28,988 nt of DNA from Betaproteobacteria bacterium UBA5582. GTDB taxonomy: Bacteria > Pseudomonadota > Gammaproteobacteria > Burkholderiales > Rhodocyclaceae. The notes beneath the pieces are model-generated. The model saw only the letters and a program-made list of their open reading frames with translations, had not been told where the DNA came from and did no database searches. The stretch is taken from positions 1 to 28,988 of the forward strand of contig DILW01000101.1 of assembly GCA_002425245.1 (NCBI GenBank), written 5' to 3'. Shown here in pieces: positions 1-8,292 of this stretch. A program made the position numbers and the translations under genes. Position 1 is the stretch's first letter. The number at the start of each line of letters is the position of its first letter.

Positions 1-948
1 CATGGTGCCGGCGGCGGCCGGGGCCGCAGCGGGCGCGTCGGCTTCGACCTGTTCGCCGCCCAGGGCTTCGATCAGTTGCGGCAGGAAGCGCACCAGTTCG
101 CCGGTCATCAACGCGAAATCGGCGTCGAACTGCTCGTCGGCACGTTCGGCGCTCTTCTCGGCTTCTTCCTTGAGGATGTCGAGGAAGGCCAGCCGCTTGA
201 TTTCCAGCTTCTCGGTGAGGACGAAGCTGATCCGCTCGTCCCAGGTCAGCGCCAGGCGCGTCGGCAGCTTGCCGGCGGCAAGGTGGGCCTTGATCTCGGC
301 ACCGACTTCGTCGCCCAGCGGATGACGGACGTAGCGCACGGCGGCCTTTTCCTCGGCGACCGATTTCAACTCGCAGTCGCGGTCGACGGTGAAACCGGCC
401 GGCGCTTCGCCACCGGCCAGCCAGTCGGCCATCGCCGATTGCGGCGAGAGTTGCGTGTGCAGCGCCTTCAGCGGGAATTCGTCGAGGCAGTGGCGCAAGT
501 GTTCGATGACTTCCTCGGCCTTGGCCGGGCTGCCGGCATCGACGACGAACCAGCCGTTCTGCGGGTCGATCCAGACGAAGGTCGAGCGCTTGCGGGTGAA
601 GGCGCGCGGCATCAGCTCTTCGGTGACACGCTCCTTGATTTCCTTCATCTGCTTGCGGCCGGGCGGGTAGCCCTGCTGGTCGGTGATCTGCTCGGCGCGT
701 TCCTGCGCCGTCTCGTTGACCACCGACGACGGCAGCAGACGCTGTTCGACGGCCAGCGCGATCAGCCACTGGCGGTTGTTGGCGTAGATCAGCGCGCCGT
801 CCTTGCGCGGCGAAACCCAGCCGCGACTCATCGGCTGATTGGACGGGCAGCGGGTGAATTCACCGCGTGCCAGTTGCTCGTCGAGCTTGGCCAGATCGAC
901 CGCCCACGGCGTCGGCAGGCGGTAGATCTGCAGGTTCTTGAACCACAT
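1..948 (-). CDS. rdgC: Recombination-associated protein RdgC (C-terminus off the window)
   Basis: RdgC is a nucleoid-associated, ring-forming dimer that binds double-stranded DNA and restrains RecA-promoted strand exchange. The translation begins MWFKNLQIYRL, which is the conserved RdgC opening, and continues with the family's 'RGWVSPR' and 'ALTWDERISFVLTEKLEIKRL' type segments near residues 45 and 240-265. At least 316 codons are present with no stop before the window edge; E. coli RdgC is about 303 residues, so only a short tail is missing. The visible tail is an Ala/Pro-rich extension after the usual end, which is probably a lineage-specific disordered tail. The ATG lies 1 nt after the trmB stop codon, so translation is likely coupled to trmB. 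Function is taken from the family. Confidence 0.93.
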   Translation of the reverse strand, partial: MWFKNLQIYRLPTPWAVDLAKLDEQLARGEFTRCPSNQPMSRGWVSPRKDGALIYANNRQWLIALAVEQRLLPSSVVNETAQERAEQITDQQGYPPGRKQMKEIKERVTEELMPRAFTRKRSTFVWIDPQNGWFVVDAGSPAKAEEVIEHLRHCLDEFPLKALHTQLSPQSAMADWLAGGEAPAGFTVDRDCELKSVAEEKAAVRYVRHPLGDEVGAEIKAHLAAGKLPTRLALTWDERISFVLTEKLEIKRLAFLDILKEEAEKSAERADEQFDADFALMTGELVRFLPQLIEALGGEQVEADAPAAAPAAAGTM

Positions 949-949
949 G

Positions 950-1744
950 TCAGCGTTTCCTGAATACGAGATCCCAGACACCGTGGCCCAGGCGCAGGCC
1001 GCGGTTCTCGAATTTGGTCAGCGGCCGGTATTCCGGACGCGGGGCGAAGCCGGCCAGGCCGGCGGCGGTATCGGCTTCCAGCGCGGCTGCCAGCGCCTCG
1101 GGCGCGGGATTGGCGACGCTGTTGTCCAGGCTGGGCTCACGGCCGAGCACGTCGAGCATCTGCAGCGCGTAGTTTTCCCAGTCGGTGGCGCAGTGGATGT
1201 AGCCGCCCGGCTTGAGGCGCGAAGCGAGCAGCGCGACGAAGGGCGGCTGGATCAGCCGGCGTTTCTTGTGCCGCGTCTTGTGCCAGGGATCGGGGAAGAA
1301 GATGTGGATGCCGTCGAGCGCGCCTTCGGCCAGCATGTCGCGCACCACTTCGACGGCGTCGTGATTGCCGATGCGCAGGTTGCTCAGGTTCTTCTCGGCG
1401 ATCAGCTTGCACAGCGCGCCGACACCGGGAACATGGACTTCCAGCCCGAAGTAGTCGTTTTCCGGGTGGGCCTCGGCGATGCGCGCCGTGGTTTCGCCCA
1501 TGCCGCAGCCGATTTCGAGGATCTTCGGCGCGACCCGGCCGAACACCGCCGTCAGGTCGATGTTTTCCGGCTGGTAGGGAATGCCGATCTTGGGCAGCAT
1601 CGTCTCGTAGTGGCGCTGCTGCGCTTCCGACATGCGGCCGGCGCGGCGGACGAAGCTCTTGATGTGGCCGTGCCCGGTACGGCCGGCGGTGTATTCGCCT
1701 TCGTCGCCTGCGGCGGCGGGGTGGATCAGCAGGTCGTCGCTCAT
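950..1744 (-). CDS. trmB: tRNA (guanine-N7-)-methyltransferase TrmB
   Basis: TrmB methylates N7 of G46 in the variable loop of tRNAs, using S-adenosylmethionine, in the cytoplasm. The 264-residue protein has the SAM-binding motif LEIGCGMGE near residue 75, the TrmB signature FPDPWHKTRHKKRR near residue 150, and the C-terminal T-K-FE-RG substrate motif. The N-terminal segment ending IKSFVRRAGRM is also typical. The ATG at 1744 was chosen because it overlaps the thiG stop as ATGA; a longer reading frame continues upstream but lies out of frame inside thiG. The pairing with thiG upstream and rdgC downstream implies co-transcription rather than a shared pathway. Confidence 0.96.
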   Translation of the reverse strand: MSDDLLIHPAAAGDEGEYTAGRTGHGHIKSFVRRAGRMSEAQQRHYETMLPKIGIPYQPENIDLTAVFGRVAPKILEIGCGMGETTARIAEAHPENDYFGLEVHVPGVGALCKLIAEKNLSNLRIGNHDAVEVVRDMLAEGALDGIHIFFPDPWHKTRHKKRRLIQPPFVALLASRLKPGGYIHCATDWENYALQMLDVLGREPSLDNSVANPAPEALAAALEADTAAGLAGFAPRPEYRPLTKFENRGLRLGHGVWDLVFRKR

Positions 1745-2523
1745 GAACCGATCAGTCCGCTGGTCGGCGACGAGGGGTCGGCCGAGTAGTATTTCCGGGC
1801 CATGCGGCCGGCCAGGAAAGCCTCGCGACCGGCTTCGATGCCCTTCTTCATGGCGCTGGCCATCAGCACCGGGTCCTTGGCGTGGGCGATGGCGGTGTTC
1901 ATCAGCACGCCGTCGCAGCCCAGTTCCATGGCGATGGTCGCGTCCGAGGCGGTGCCGACGCCGGCGTCGACGATGATCGGCACCTTGGCGTTGTCGATGA
2001 TCAGGCGCAGGTTCCACGGATTGACGATGCCCATGCCGGAGCCGATCAGCGAAGCCAGCGGCATCACCGCGACGCAACCGATCTCTTCGAGCATCTTGCA
2101 CTGGATCGGATCGTCGGCGCAGTAGACCATCACCTGGAAGCCGTCCTTGACCAGGGTTTCCGCAGCCTTCAGGGTTTCCGGCATGTTCGGGAAGAGGTTG
2201 GTCGGGTCGCCGAGGACTTCGAGCTTGCACAGCGGGTGGCCGTCGAGCAGCTCGCGCGCCAGGCGCAGGGTGCGCACGGCATCGTCGGCGGTGTAGCAGC
2301 CGGCGGTATTGGGCAGGATGGTGAATTGCGACGGCGGCACCGCGTCGAGCAGGCTGGGCTGGTTGGCGTCCTGGCCGATGTTCACGCGGCGCACGGCGAC
2401 GGTGACGATCTCGGCGCCGGAGGCGTCGATGGCCGCGCGGGTCTCGGCGAAATCCTTGTACTTGCCGGTGCCGACGAGTAAACGGGAACGGTACGCCTTG
2501 CCGGCGACGGTCAGTTGATGCAT
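1741..2523 (-). CDS. thiG: Thiazole synthase ThiG
   Basis: ThiG condenses 1-deoxy-D-xylulose 5-phosphate, the dehydroglycine imine and the sulfur of ThiS-thiocarboxylate into the thiazole phosphate half of thiamine. The 260-residue TIM-barrel protein has the Schiff-base lysine in the motif CKLEVLGDP (K100), the LVGTGKY opening, and the phosphate-binding VDAGVG and MNTAIA segments. The start at 2523 (MHQLTV) is preferred over an in-frame upstream codon at 2559 because the family begins there, it has a good AAGGGAGA ribosome-binding site, and the longer version would run into thiS. It is 13 nt downstream of thiS and overlaps trmB by 4 nt. No thiE, thiO or thiC is nearby. Confidence 0.96.
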   Translation of the reverse strand: MHQLTVAGKAYRSRLLVGTGKYKDFAETRAAIDASGAEIVTVAVRRVNIGQDANQPSLLDAVPPSQFTILPNTAGCYTADDAVRTLRLARELLDGHPLCKLEVLGDPTNLFPNMPETLKAAETLVKDGFQVMVYCADDPIQCKMLEEIGCVAVMPLASLIGSGMGIVNPWNLRLIIDNAKVPIIVDAGVGTASDATIAMELGCDGVLMNTAIAHAKDPVLMASAMKKGIEAGREAFLAGRMARKYYSADPSSPTSGLIGS

Positions 2524-2536
2524 GGTTTTCTCCCTT

Positions 2537-2740
2537 TCAGCCGCCGCCGACGGCGACAACGATTTCGAGTTGATCGCCCGAGGCCAGCGGCGTTGCCGCG
2601 TGCTGGCTCTTCGGGACGATTTCGCCGTTTCTTTCGACGGCGATGCGTTTGCCCGCGTAGCCCAGTTGCTCGATCAGGCCGGCAACGGTCAGCGGGTCGG
2701 GAAACTGGCGGATTTCGCCATTGATCTTGAGTTCGGGCAT
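2537..2740 (-). CDS. thiS: Sulfur carrier protein ThiS
   Basis: ThiS is a small ubiquitin-fold protein whose C-terminal glycine is adenylylated and converted to a thiocarboxylate, delivering sulfur to ThiG for thiazole formation. At 67 residues it has the usual length, and it ends in the required di-glycine (AVGGG). The internal segment ending in NGEIVPKSQH, near residues 38-47, also fits the family. It starts 4 nt after the stop of the dehydrogenase gene and leads directly into thiG, a standard thiSG pair. The adenylyltransferase (ThiF/MoeB) that activates it is not in the window. Confidence 0.95.
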   Translation of the reverse strand: MPELKINGEIRQFPDPLTVAGLIEQLGYAGKRIAVERNGEIVPKSQHAATPLASGDQLEIVVAVGGG

Positions 2741-2744
2741 CGCG

Positions 2745-3515
2745 CTATTTTAGCAAGCCGCGCGGCTTGCGCGGGGCGCCGGTGAACAGGCGGTCGTAGA
2801 GCCAGTTCGGCAGCAGGCGCAGCAGTTTGGCGACGACGCCCATCGGCCAGGGAATCACCGTGTATGACACGCCGCGTGCGATGGCCGCGGCAAAACGCCG
2901 GGCCGCTGCCGGCGCCGGCATGAGGAAGGGCATAGGGTAGGGATTGACCGCCGTCATCGGCGTTTCGATGTAGCCGGGGGCGATGGTCACCACCTTGATC
3001 CCCAGCGGGCGCATTTCCAGGCGCAGGCTTTCGAGATAGGCAATCGCCGCCGCCTTCGACGCCGAATAGGCTTCCGCCCCGGGCAGACCGCGGATGCCGG
3101 CAACCGAGGCGATTCCGCACAGCCGCCGCTCGCCGCCGGCCGCCTTCATCGCCGGGATGAAGGGGGCGAAGGTCGCGGCCATGCCGAAGACGTTGGTGTC
3201 CATGACCCGGCGGAAGACGGCCAGATCTTCCTCGCACTCGGTCAGCGTGCCGGCCGAGACGCCGGCGTTGGCGATGACGATGTCGGGCGCACCGAAGCGG
3301 GCGATGAAATCGGTCGCCGCCGCGTGCAGCGCCGCCGCATCGGTGACGTCGAGCGGATAGCAGGCGTGAGCCCCGCCCAGGCGCTCATTCAGCGCCGCCA
3401 GAAAATCCGGGCGGCGCGCGGCGAGGCCGAGTTGCGCACCGTTTTCCGCGTAGTAAACGGCAAGCGCCTCGCCGATTCCCGACGAGGCGCCCGTGATGAA
3501 GACTTTCAGCGTCAA
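2745..3515 (-). CDS. Short-chain dehydrogenase/reductase (SDR family), substrate unknown
   Basis: A classical SDR oxidoreductase of 256 residues. Visible motifs are the NAD(P)-binding TGASSGIG (8-15), the structural NAG (83-85), the catalytic Ser137 and the YSASK box (Tyr150, Lys154), so the active site is intact. The A-R-R at residues 33-35 after the second strand suggests NADP(H) preference, by family analogy. The C-terminal 40 residues are basic and hydrophobic (LLRLLPNWLYDRL) and may associate with membrane. The start is a TTG placed directly after the TAA stop of dsbA in the same frame, with AAGAAG as a weak ribosome-binding site inside the dsbA end; no ATG gives a complete Rossmann fold. 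It is followed 4 nt later by thiS. Substrate cannot be read from sequence. Confidence 0.9.
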   Translation of the reverse strand: MTLKVFITGASSGIGEALAVYYAENGAQLGLAARRPDFLAALNERLGGAHACYPLDVTDAAALHAAATDFIARFGAPDIVIANAGVSAGTLTECEEDLAVFRRVMDTNVFGMAATFAPFIPAMKAAGGERRLCGIASVAGIRGLPGAEAYSASKAAAIAYLESLRLEMRPLGIKVVTIAPGYIETPMTAVNPYPMPFLMPAPAAARRFAAAIARGVSYTVIPWPMGVVAKLLRLLPNWLYDRLFTGAPRKPRGLLK

Positions 3516-4160
3516 TTACTTCTTGCCGGCTTTCTCGCTGCGCGCGCGGGCGATCAGCTTGTCGGCCACGGCCAGTTGCTGGTCGAAGCCCATCGAGCCG
3601 ATCAGGAATTTGCCATCGACCCCCAGCGCCGGTACGCCTTCGATCTTGTAGGCTGCCGCCAGCTGGTCGCCACGGCGCAGCTTGCTCTGCACCCCGAAGG
3701 AGCCGAAGGCGTCGGCAAACTTCTGACGATCGACGCCACGCGCCGCCACCCAGCTCAGAATGCTCTTCTCGTCGAACAGGTTGGTCCGTTCCTTGTGGAT
3801 GGCCTTGAACACGTCGCTTTCCAGGCGCTTGAGGTCACCGGTGAGTTCCAGGGCGTAGTACAGCTTGCCGATGTTGCTCCAGGCGGCGCGGCCGAAAGTG
3901 ACCGGGACTTTCCTGAGCACCACGTCGGCCGGCAGCTTGGCCGCCCACTGATTGAGCAGCGGGTTGAAATCGGCACAGTGCGGGCAACCGTAGCTGAAGA
4001 ACTCGATCACCTCGATCTTGGTCGGATCGTCGGTCGGCTGTGCCGGATTGAGCAGGACAAACTCACGCCCCGCGGTTTGCGCGGCAAGCGGGCCGGCAAC
4101 ACTGAGGGTGGCGCCCATGGCGATGGCGGAAGCGACGAAACGCCGACGGCTGAATTCCAT
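3516..4160 (-). CDS. dsbA: Thiol:disulfide interchange protein DsbA
   Basis: DsbA introduces disulfide bonds into exported proteins in the periplasm and is re-oxidised by DsbB. The 214-residue protein has the thioredoxin-fold active site CPHC at residues 59-62 within FFSYGCPHC, and the cis-proline loop EGVPALGV near the C-terminus. The N-terminus MEFSRRRFVASA followed by a hydrophobic stretch ending in an alanine-rich site (LAA/Q) is an export signal; its S-R-R-R-F-V fits the twin-arginine consensus, which is unusual for DsbA. It lies 12 nt after the SPOR gene and directly abuts the SDR gene. Type IV pilus and type II secretion components in this window are plausible disulfide clients, which is inference. 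Confidence 0.94.
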   Translation of the reverse strand: MEFSRRRFVASAIAMGATLSVAGPLAAQTAGREFVLLNPAQPTDDPTKIEVIEFFSYGCPHCADFNPLLNQWAAKLPADVVLRKVPVTFGRAAWSNIGKLYYALELTGDLKRLESDVFKAIHKERTNLFDEKSILSWVAARGVDRQKFADAFGSFGVQSKLRRGDQLAAAYKIEGVPALGVDGKFLIGSMGFDQQLAVADKLIARARSEKAGKK

Positions 4161-4172
4161 ACTGACTCCTTC

Positions 4173-4769
4173 TTACTTGGACAATTGGGCTTCGATGCCG
4201 GATTTGGCAAGCTCGGCACGCACTTTGTTCAATTCATCGAGTTTGAAATAGGGACCGATACGGACACGGTAGAGCGTGCGTTCCTCGATCATCACCTGCT
4301 GTACCGACGACTGGATGCCCATGAAGGCCAGCTTGGCCTTCTGGTTGTCGGCGTCCTGGGCTGTGCTGAACGAACCCGCCTGCAGGAACAGCGGGGTCCG
4401 GCTGTCCTTCTGGCCTTCCTTGGCCGGTTCGGTCTTGGCCGCTTCCGGTGCCGGGGGCGGCGGCGGGGCAACCTTGTCCGGCACCGCATCGGCCTTGCCC
4501 GGGAGGATGTCGTAGAACTGGAAGCGCTTTTCCGGTACCGGATCGCCCGGTTTGCCGGGGAGCGCCAGCGGTTGTGCCGGTTGAGTCGGTTGCGGACGTT
4601 CGCTCTGAACCTGGTTGTTGAACGGCAGCGGGGCCTTGTTGATGTACCAGACAACACCGGCCGCCAGGCAGACACCGAGAACCAGGCCGAAGAACATGCC
4701 GATCAGGGTGCCTCCGCCGGACTTTTTCCTGGCTGGCGACCGTTTCGAGGTTTTCATGTCGCGACTCAT
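4173..4769 (-). CDS. SPOR-domain membrane protein (FtsN-like)
   Basis: A bitopic inner-membrane protein of 198 residues. There is a basic cytoplasmic N-terminus (KTSKRSPARKK), one transmembrane helix at about 22-43, and a long Pro/Ala/Lys-rich periplasmic linker (about 55-122, including a run of prolines). A C-terminal SPOR domain follows from about residue 124 (LQAGSFSTAQDA ... YRVRIGPYF). SPOR domains bind denuded glycan strands of septal peptidoglycan, so a role in division or wall remodelling is likely. The architecture matches FtsN, but SPOR proteins are diverse and this could be another member. The ATG has a strong AAGGAG site 7 nt upstream. It starts 9 nt after argS, a pairing I recall as common in betaproteobacteria. 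Confidence 0.9.
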   Translation of the reverse strand: MSRDMKTSKRSPARKKSGGGTLIGMFFGLVLGVCLAAGVVWYINKAPLPFNNQVQSERPQPTQPAQPLALPGKPGDPVPEKRFQFYDILPGKADAVPDKVAPPPPPAPEAAKTEPAKEGQKDSRTPLFLQAGSFSTAQDADNQKAKLAFMGIQSSVQQVMIEERTLYRVRIGPYFKLDELNKVRAELAKSGIEAQLSK

Positions 4770-4778
4770 GGACGCTCC

Positions 4779-6542
4779 TTACATGGATTCGGGACAGCCG
4801 ACGCCGAGGATGGCCAGGCCGTTGCGGATCACCTGGCGCACCGCTGCCGCCAGCGCGACGCGGGCGTCGCGCAGCTTCTCGTCGTCGACCAGCATGCGCT
4901 CGGCGTTGTACCAGCCGTGGAATTCGCCGGCCAGGTCCTTGAGGTAGAAGGCGATCATGTGCGGCGCCAGGTCGCGCGCCGCGCTTTCGATGACTTCGCG
5001 GAACTGACCGAGCTGGTTGGCGATCGCCAGTTCGCGCGGGTTGGCCAGCAGCGACAGGTCGGCCTCGGCCAGGCTGGCCAGGTCGCCGCCCCACTGGTTG
5101 AGCACCGAGCAGACGCGGGCGTGGGCGTACTGGATGTAGTACACCGGGTTCTCGTTGGTCTGGCTCTTGGCCAGATCGAGGTCGAAATCGAGGTGCTGGT
5201 CGGACTTGCGCAACGCGTAGAAGAAGCGGCAGGCGTCGTTGCCGACTTCGCCGCGCAGTTCGCGCAGGGTGACGAATTCGCCGGAGCGCGTGGACATCGA
5301 GGCCTTCTGGCCGTTGCGGTAGAGCACGGCGAACTGGACCAGCGCCACCTGCAGCTTGTCGCTGTCGAGGTCGAGCGCCTTGATCGCGCCGGTGACACGC
5401 GGGATGTAGCCGTGGTGGTCGGCGCCCCAGATGTTGATGACCTTGTCGAAACCGCGCTCGAACTTGTTCAGGTGATAGGCGATGTCGGAGGCGAAATAGG
5501 TGTACAAACCGTTTTCGCGCTGGACGACGCGGTCCTTCTCGTCGCCGAAGGCGGTCGAGCGGAACCAGCGGGCGCCGTTCTGCAGGTAGAGGTGGCCCTT
5601 CTTCTCCAGCAGGTCGACGCAGCGGGCAACGAGGCCGGTGTCGTAGAGCGCCTTTTCCGAGAACCAGACGTCGAACTCGACGCCGAATTCCTTGAGGTCG
5701 TCGCGGCAGTCTTCGAGCTGTTCGTTGAGCGCGTGCTGGTGCACGTAATGCCAGTCGCCGCCGAGCAGTTCCTTGGCGCGGGCGATCAGGGCGTCGAGGT
5801 GCAGTTCGCGCTGCTGCTTGGCTTCGTCGTCGGCGCGGCCGGCTTCGGGCAGGCCGGGGGTGCCGGCGAGCACCGCGTCGGCGGCACGCACGTATTTGTC
5901 GCCGTGAGCGCTCTTCAACTGCGCCGCCATGTCGCGCACGTAACCGCCCTGGTAGGCGTTGGGCGGGAAGGGCACGTGCACGTCGTGCTGTTCGAGGTAG
6001 CGCAGCCAGGTCGACAGGCCGAGGATGTCCATCTGCCGGCCGGCGTCATTGACGTAGTACTCGCGGGTGACGTCCCAGCCGGCGAAGGTGAGCAGGCTCG
6101 ACAGCGAGGCGCCGTAGGCGGCACCGCGGCCGTGGCCGACGTGCAGGGGGCCGGTCGGGTTGGCCGAAACGAATTCGACCTGCACCTTCTGCCAGCCACC
6201 GGCGGTGGAACGGCCGAAGTTTTCCTGCTCGGCGAGCACGGCCTTGACCACGTCGGTCTTGCTGCCGGCATTGAGGCGGAAGTTGATGAAGCCGGCACCG
6301 GCGACTTCGGCGGCGGTGACCAGCGCCGACGGCGGCAGTTCGTTGACCAGTTGCTGGGCGATCTCGCGCGGGTTCTTCTTCAGCGCCTTGGCCAGCAACA
6401 TCGCCAGGTTGGTGGCGAAATCGCCGTGCGCGGGGTCGCGCGGGCGTTCGAGCTGAATCGGGGTGCTGGTGGCAGTCGGGGCGACGCTGGCCAGAGCCTG
6501 TTGCAACAGGGCGGTCAGCTGGTTCTTGACGTCTTGGGCCAT
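4779..6542 (-). CDS. argS: Arginyl-tRNA synthetase
   Basis: Class I synthetase that charges tRNA-Arg with arginine in the cytoplasm; it needs tRNA to activate the amino acid. The 587-residue protein shows the N-terminal Add-1 domain recognising the tRNA D-loop (about 1-110), the HIGH motif as HVGH (134-137) after SANPTGPL, a degenerate KMSKS-equivalent (KASMSTRSGE) as is normal in many ArgRS, and the C-terminal anticodon-binding DALR-type helical domain. Length is typical (E. coli 577). The ATG at 6542 is the first codon of the family alignment. A perfect -10 box lies about 30 nt upstream, so argS is likely the first gene of the long minus-strand run down to rdgC. Confidence 0.97.
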   Translation of the reverse strand: MAQDVKNQLTALLQQALASVAPTATSTPIQLERPRDPAHGDFATNLAMLLAKALKKNPREIAQQLVNELPPSALVTAAEVAGAGFINFRLNAGSKTDVVKAVLAEQENFGRSTAGGWQKVQVEFVSANPTGPLHVGHGRGAAYGASLSSLLTFAGWDVTREYYVNDAGRQMDILGLSTWLRYLEQHDVHVPFPPNAYQGGYVRDMAAQLKSAHGDKYVRAADAVLAGTPGLPEAGRADDEAKQQRELHLDALIARAKELLGGDWHYVHQHALNEQLEDCRDDLKEFGVEFDVWFSEKALYDTGLVARCVDLLEKKGHLYLQNGARWFRSTAFGDEKDRVVQRENGLYTYFASDIAYHLNKFERGFDKVINIWGADHHGYIPRVTGAIKALDLDSDKLQVALVQFAVLYRNGQKASMSTRSGEFVTLRELRGEVGNDACRFFYALRKSDQHLDFDLDLAKSQTNENPVYYIQYAHARVCSVLNQWGGDLASLAEADLSLLANPRELAIANQLGQFREVIESAARDLAPHMIAFYLKDLAGEFHGWYNAERMLVDDEKLRDARVALAAAVRQVIRNGLAILGVGCPESM

Positions 6543-6572
6543 GGATCGGTGGCAGTAATTGGCAAAGGCGCG

Positions 6573-6578
6573 ATTATA
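6573..6578 (-). promoter_or_regulatory. -10 box of the argS promoter
   Basis: On the minus strand this reads TATAAT, a perfect sigma-70 -10 hexamer, 30 nt upstream of the argS ATG, in a 71-nt gap between the diguanylate cyclase stop and argS. No good -35 hexamer is visible at 16-18 nt, so the promoter may depend on other contacts. It is the best candidate promoter for the argS-to-rdgC run. Confidence 0.55.
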
Positions 6579-6613
6579 CGCCCTCGTCGTCGCGCCACGC
6601 CCGTGGCCTGCGC

Positions 6614-8116
6614 TCAGGCCCCGAAAACGCGGTTCTTGCCGGCCCGTTTGGCCAGATACATCGCCTGGTCGGCACGGCGGATGGCGTCACTGCCGCTCTC
6701 CGTCTCGGCCAGCTGGGCAACGCCGGCGCTGAAAGTGATCAGCACCTTGTGCTTGCCCGACAGGAAAAAGGCCTTGGTCAGCTCACGCTGCAGCCGGATC
6801 ATGGCCTCGACACCCTGCTCCACCGTGGTATCCGGCATCAGGATGACGAATTCCTCGCCGCCGTAGCGGGCCAGGGTATCGGTGGGCCGCATGCTGTTGC
6901 GGGCCACCTTCGCCAGGTGGATCAAGGCGTTGTCGCCGGCTTCGTGCCCGAGCCGGTCGTTGAGGCGCTTGAAGTTGTCGATGTCGAGCATGCTCAGCGA
7001 AAGCACCGAGTCGCGCCGGCGCATGGCCGCGATCTCGCGTTCCAGCGCCTCATCCAGCCCCTTGCGGTTGAGCGTGTCGGTCAGCGGATCGTGGCGGGCC
7101 AGCGAACTCGCGTCGTCCAGTTCCCGGTGCAACTGGATCAATTCGGCTTCGGTGGCCATCACCTTGTCCTGCAGGACGCGCAACTGCTCGCGCGAGGCGG
7201 CTGTTTCCTCGGCCATGACCTGGGTCGCCACAACGACTTCCTTGAGCAACGGCGCCAGGTCTTCCAGCCGTTCCGCCTGCTCGATCTGCCGGGCACTTTC
7301 TTCGATGCGCTCCTGGAACTGCTCGCTGGAGCTATTGATTGAACCGAGACGCTCGATGAAAGTCGCCAGCATCTTGCGCATTTCTTCCTGCGCCTGGACC
7401 GAGCGCGCCCGAGCCCGGCTCTGCTTTTCCATCACATCGCGCAGGCGCCGTTCCATTTCATCAAGGTGACGCAGGGTCAGCGGTGGTTCGACCGCCGCCA
7501 GCAAGCCGTCGATCTGGCCCTTGAGCCAGCTGTCGTCGATGCTCAGTTCGCCGATGTTCTCGATGATCAGGTGCAGGAGCTTGAGCAGCGATTCGCGGAT
7601 TTCGATCTGCTCTTCGACGGCACACGGCACCAGGGTGGCGAACTGGCGCAGGGCGGCATCGAAGCGGCCGAACTCGCAGGGGTGAACACGCAGGACCGCC
7701 AGCAGGGCCTCCTGGGCTTCGACCAGTCGGCCATTGTCGTGGCTGAAACCGGGCAGCAGGCCCTCAAACAGGCGCAACAGGGCTTGCGCCGTTTCGTGCG
7801 GCAAGTGGCTGATCGGCGCCCCGGCGCCGCTGCCGGCGGCGATGAAGGCCAGCAAGGCTTCCTGTACACCGTGCCAGCTACGACCGGAAATTGCTGCATC
7901 AAGCCGTGCCAGATGGGCAACCTGAGCTTCGCCCCGTGGGTTGAGGGCGGCGGCCAGCTGACGCAGCGGCGGCTCGGGAAAAGGGATCAGGTTCGGCAGA
8001 TTGGCAATCTCATTGTACGACGCCTGAAAATTGAGCGGTGTCGGCGCCAGCTGGCGCTCCGCGAGCAATTTCAGGGCTTCCCGGGCGATCACGGAAGGAT
8101 TGCGGTGGTCGGACAT
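6614..8116 (-). CDS. GGDEF diguanylate cyclase with a helical N-terminal region
   Basis: Makes the second messenger cyclic di-GMP from two GTP. The C-terminal GGDEF domain (about residues 335-500) has the active-site signature GGEEF at 419-423. It also has the inhibitory I-site R-P-T-D at 410-413, exactly five residues upstream, so product feedback inhibition is likely. The first 330 residues have no signal peptide or transmembrane helix. They look all-helical, with a Gln/Glu/Arg-rich coiled-coil stretch near 215-330 that probably dimerises the catalytic domain. The opening (ALKLLAERQLAPTPLNF) resembles a group of betaproteobacterial cyclases I recall. The ATG at 8116 was preferred over an in-frame GTG at 8158 because the family homology begins there, though its ribosome-binding site is weak. 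It is divergent from ubiB. What signal the N-terminus senses is unknown. Confidence 0.92.
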   Translation of the reverse strand: MSDHRNPSVIAREALKLLAERQLAPTPLNFQASYNEIANLPNLIPFPEPPLRQLAAALNPRGEAQVAHLARLDAAISGRSWHGVQEALLAFIAAGSGAGAPISHLPHETAQALLRLFEGLLPGFSHDNGRLVEAQEALLAVLRVHPCEFGRFDAALRQFATLVPCAVEEQIEIRESLLKLLHLIIENIGELSIDDSWLKGQIDGLLAAVEPPLTLRHLDEMERRLRDVMEKQSRARARSVQAQEEMRKMLATFIERLGSINSSSEQFQERIEESARQIEQAERLEDLAPLLKEVVVATQVMAEETAASREQLRVLQDKVMATEAELIQLHRELDDASSLARHDPLTDTLNRKGLDEALEREIAAMRRRDSVLSLSMLDIDNFKRLNDRLGHEAGDNALIHLAKVARNSMRPTDTLARYGGEEFVILMPDTTVEQGVEAMIRLQRELTKAFFLSGKHKVLITFSAGVAQLAETESGSDAIRRADQAMYLAKRAGKNRVFGA

Positions 8117-8292
8117 GTTGAGGTGTGTCGTCGAATTGGCTGGCCGTCTTGGAACCACAGTCTGTTTTCGTAGCAGTGTATCCGAAACCTGATGCCAAAA
8201 TGGCAGGGACTTGCTGCATAACGGCGTCGACGACTGCGCATTGCCTCACGGCGTGTTAACATGCCCGTTTGACCGAATTTCCGGCCCCGCCC

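Noticed and set aside
3324..6866. A 1180-codon open frame on the plus strand opposite dsbA, the SPOR gene and argS
   Set aside because: It is antisense to three firmly identified genes, and its composition (Ala/Gly/Arg/Val/Gln-rich, no domain) is the usual shadow of GC-rich codon bias.
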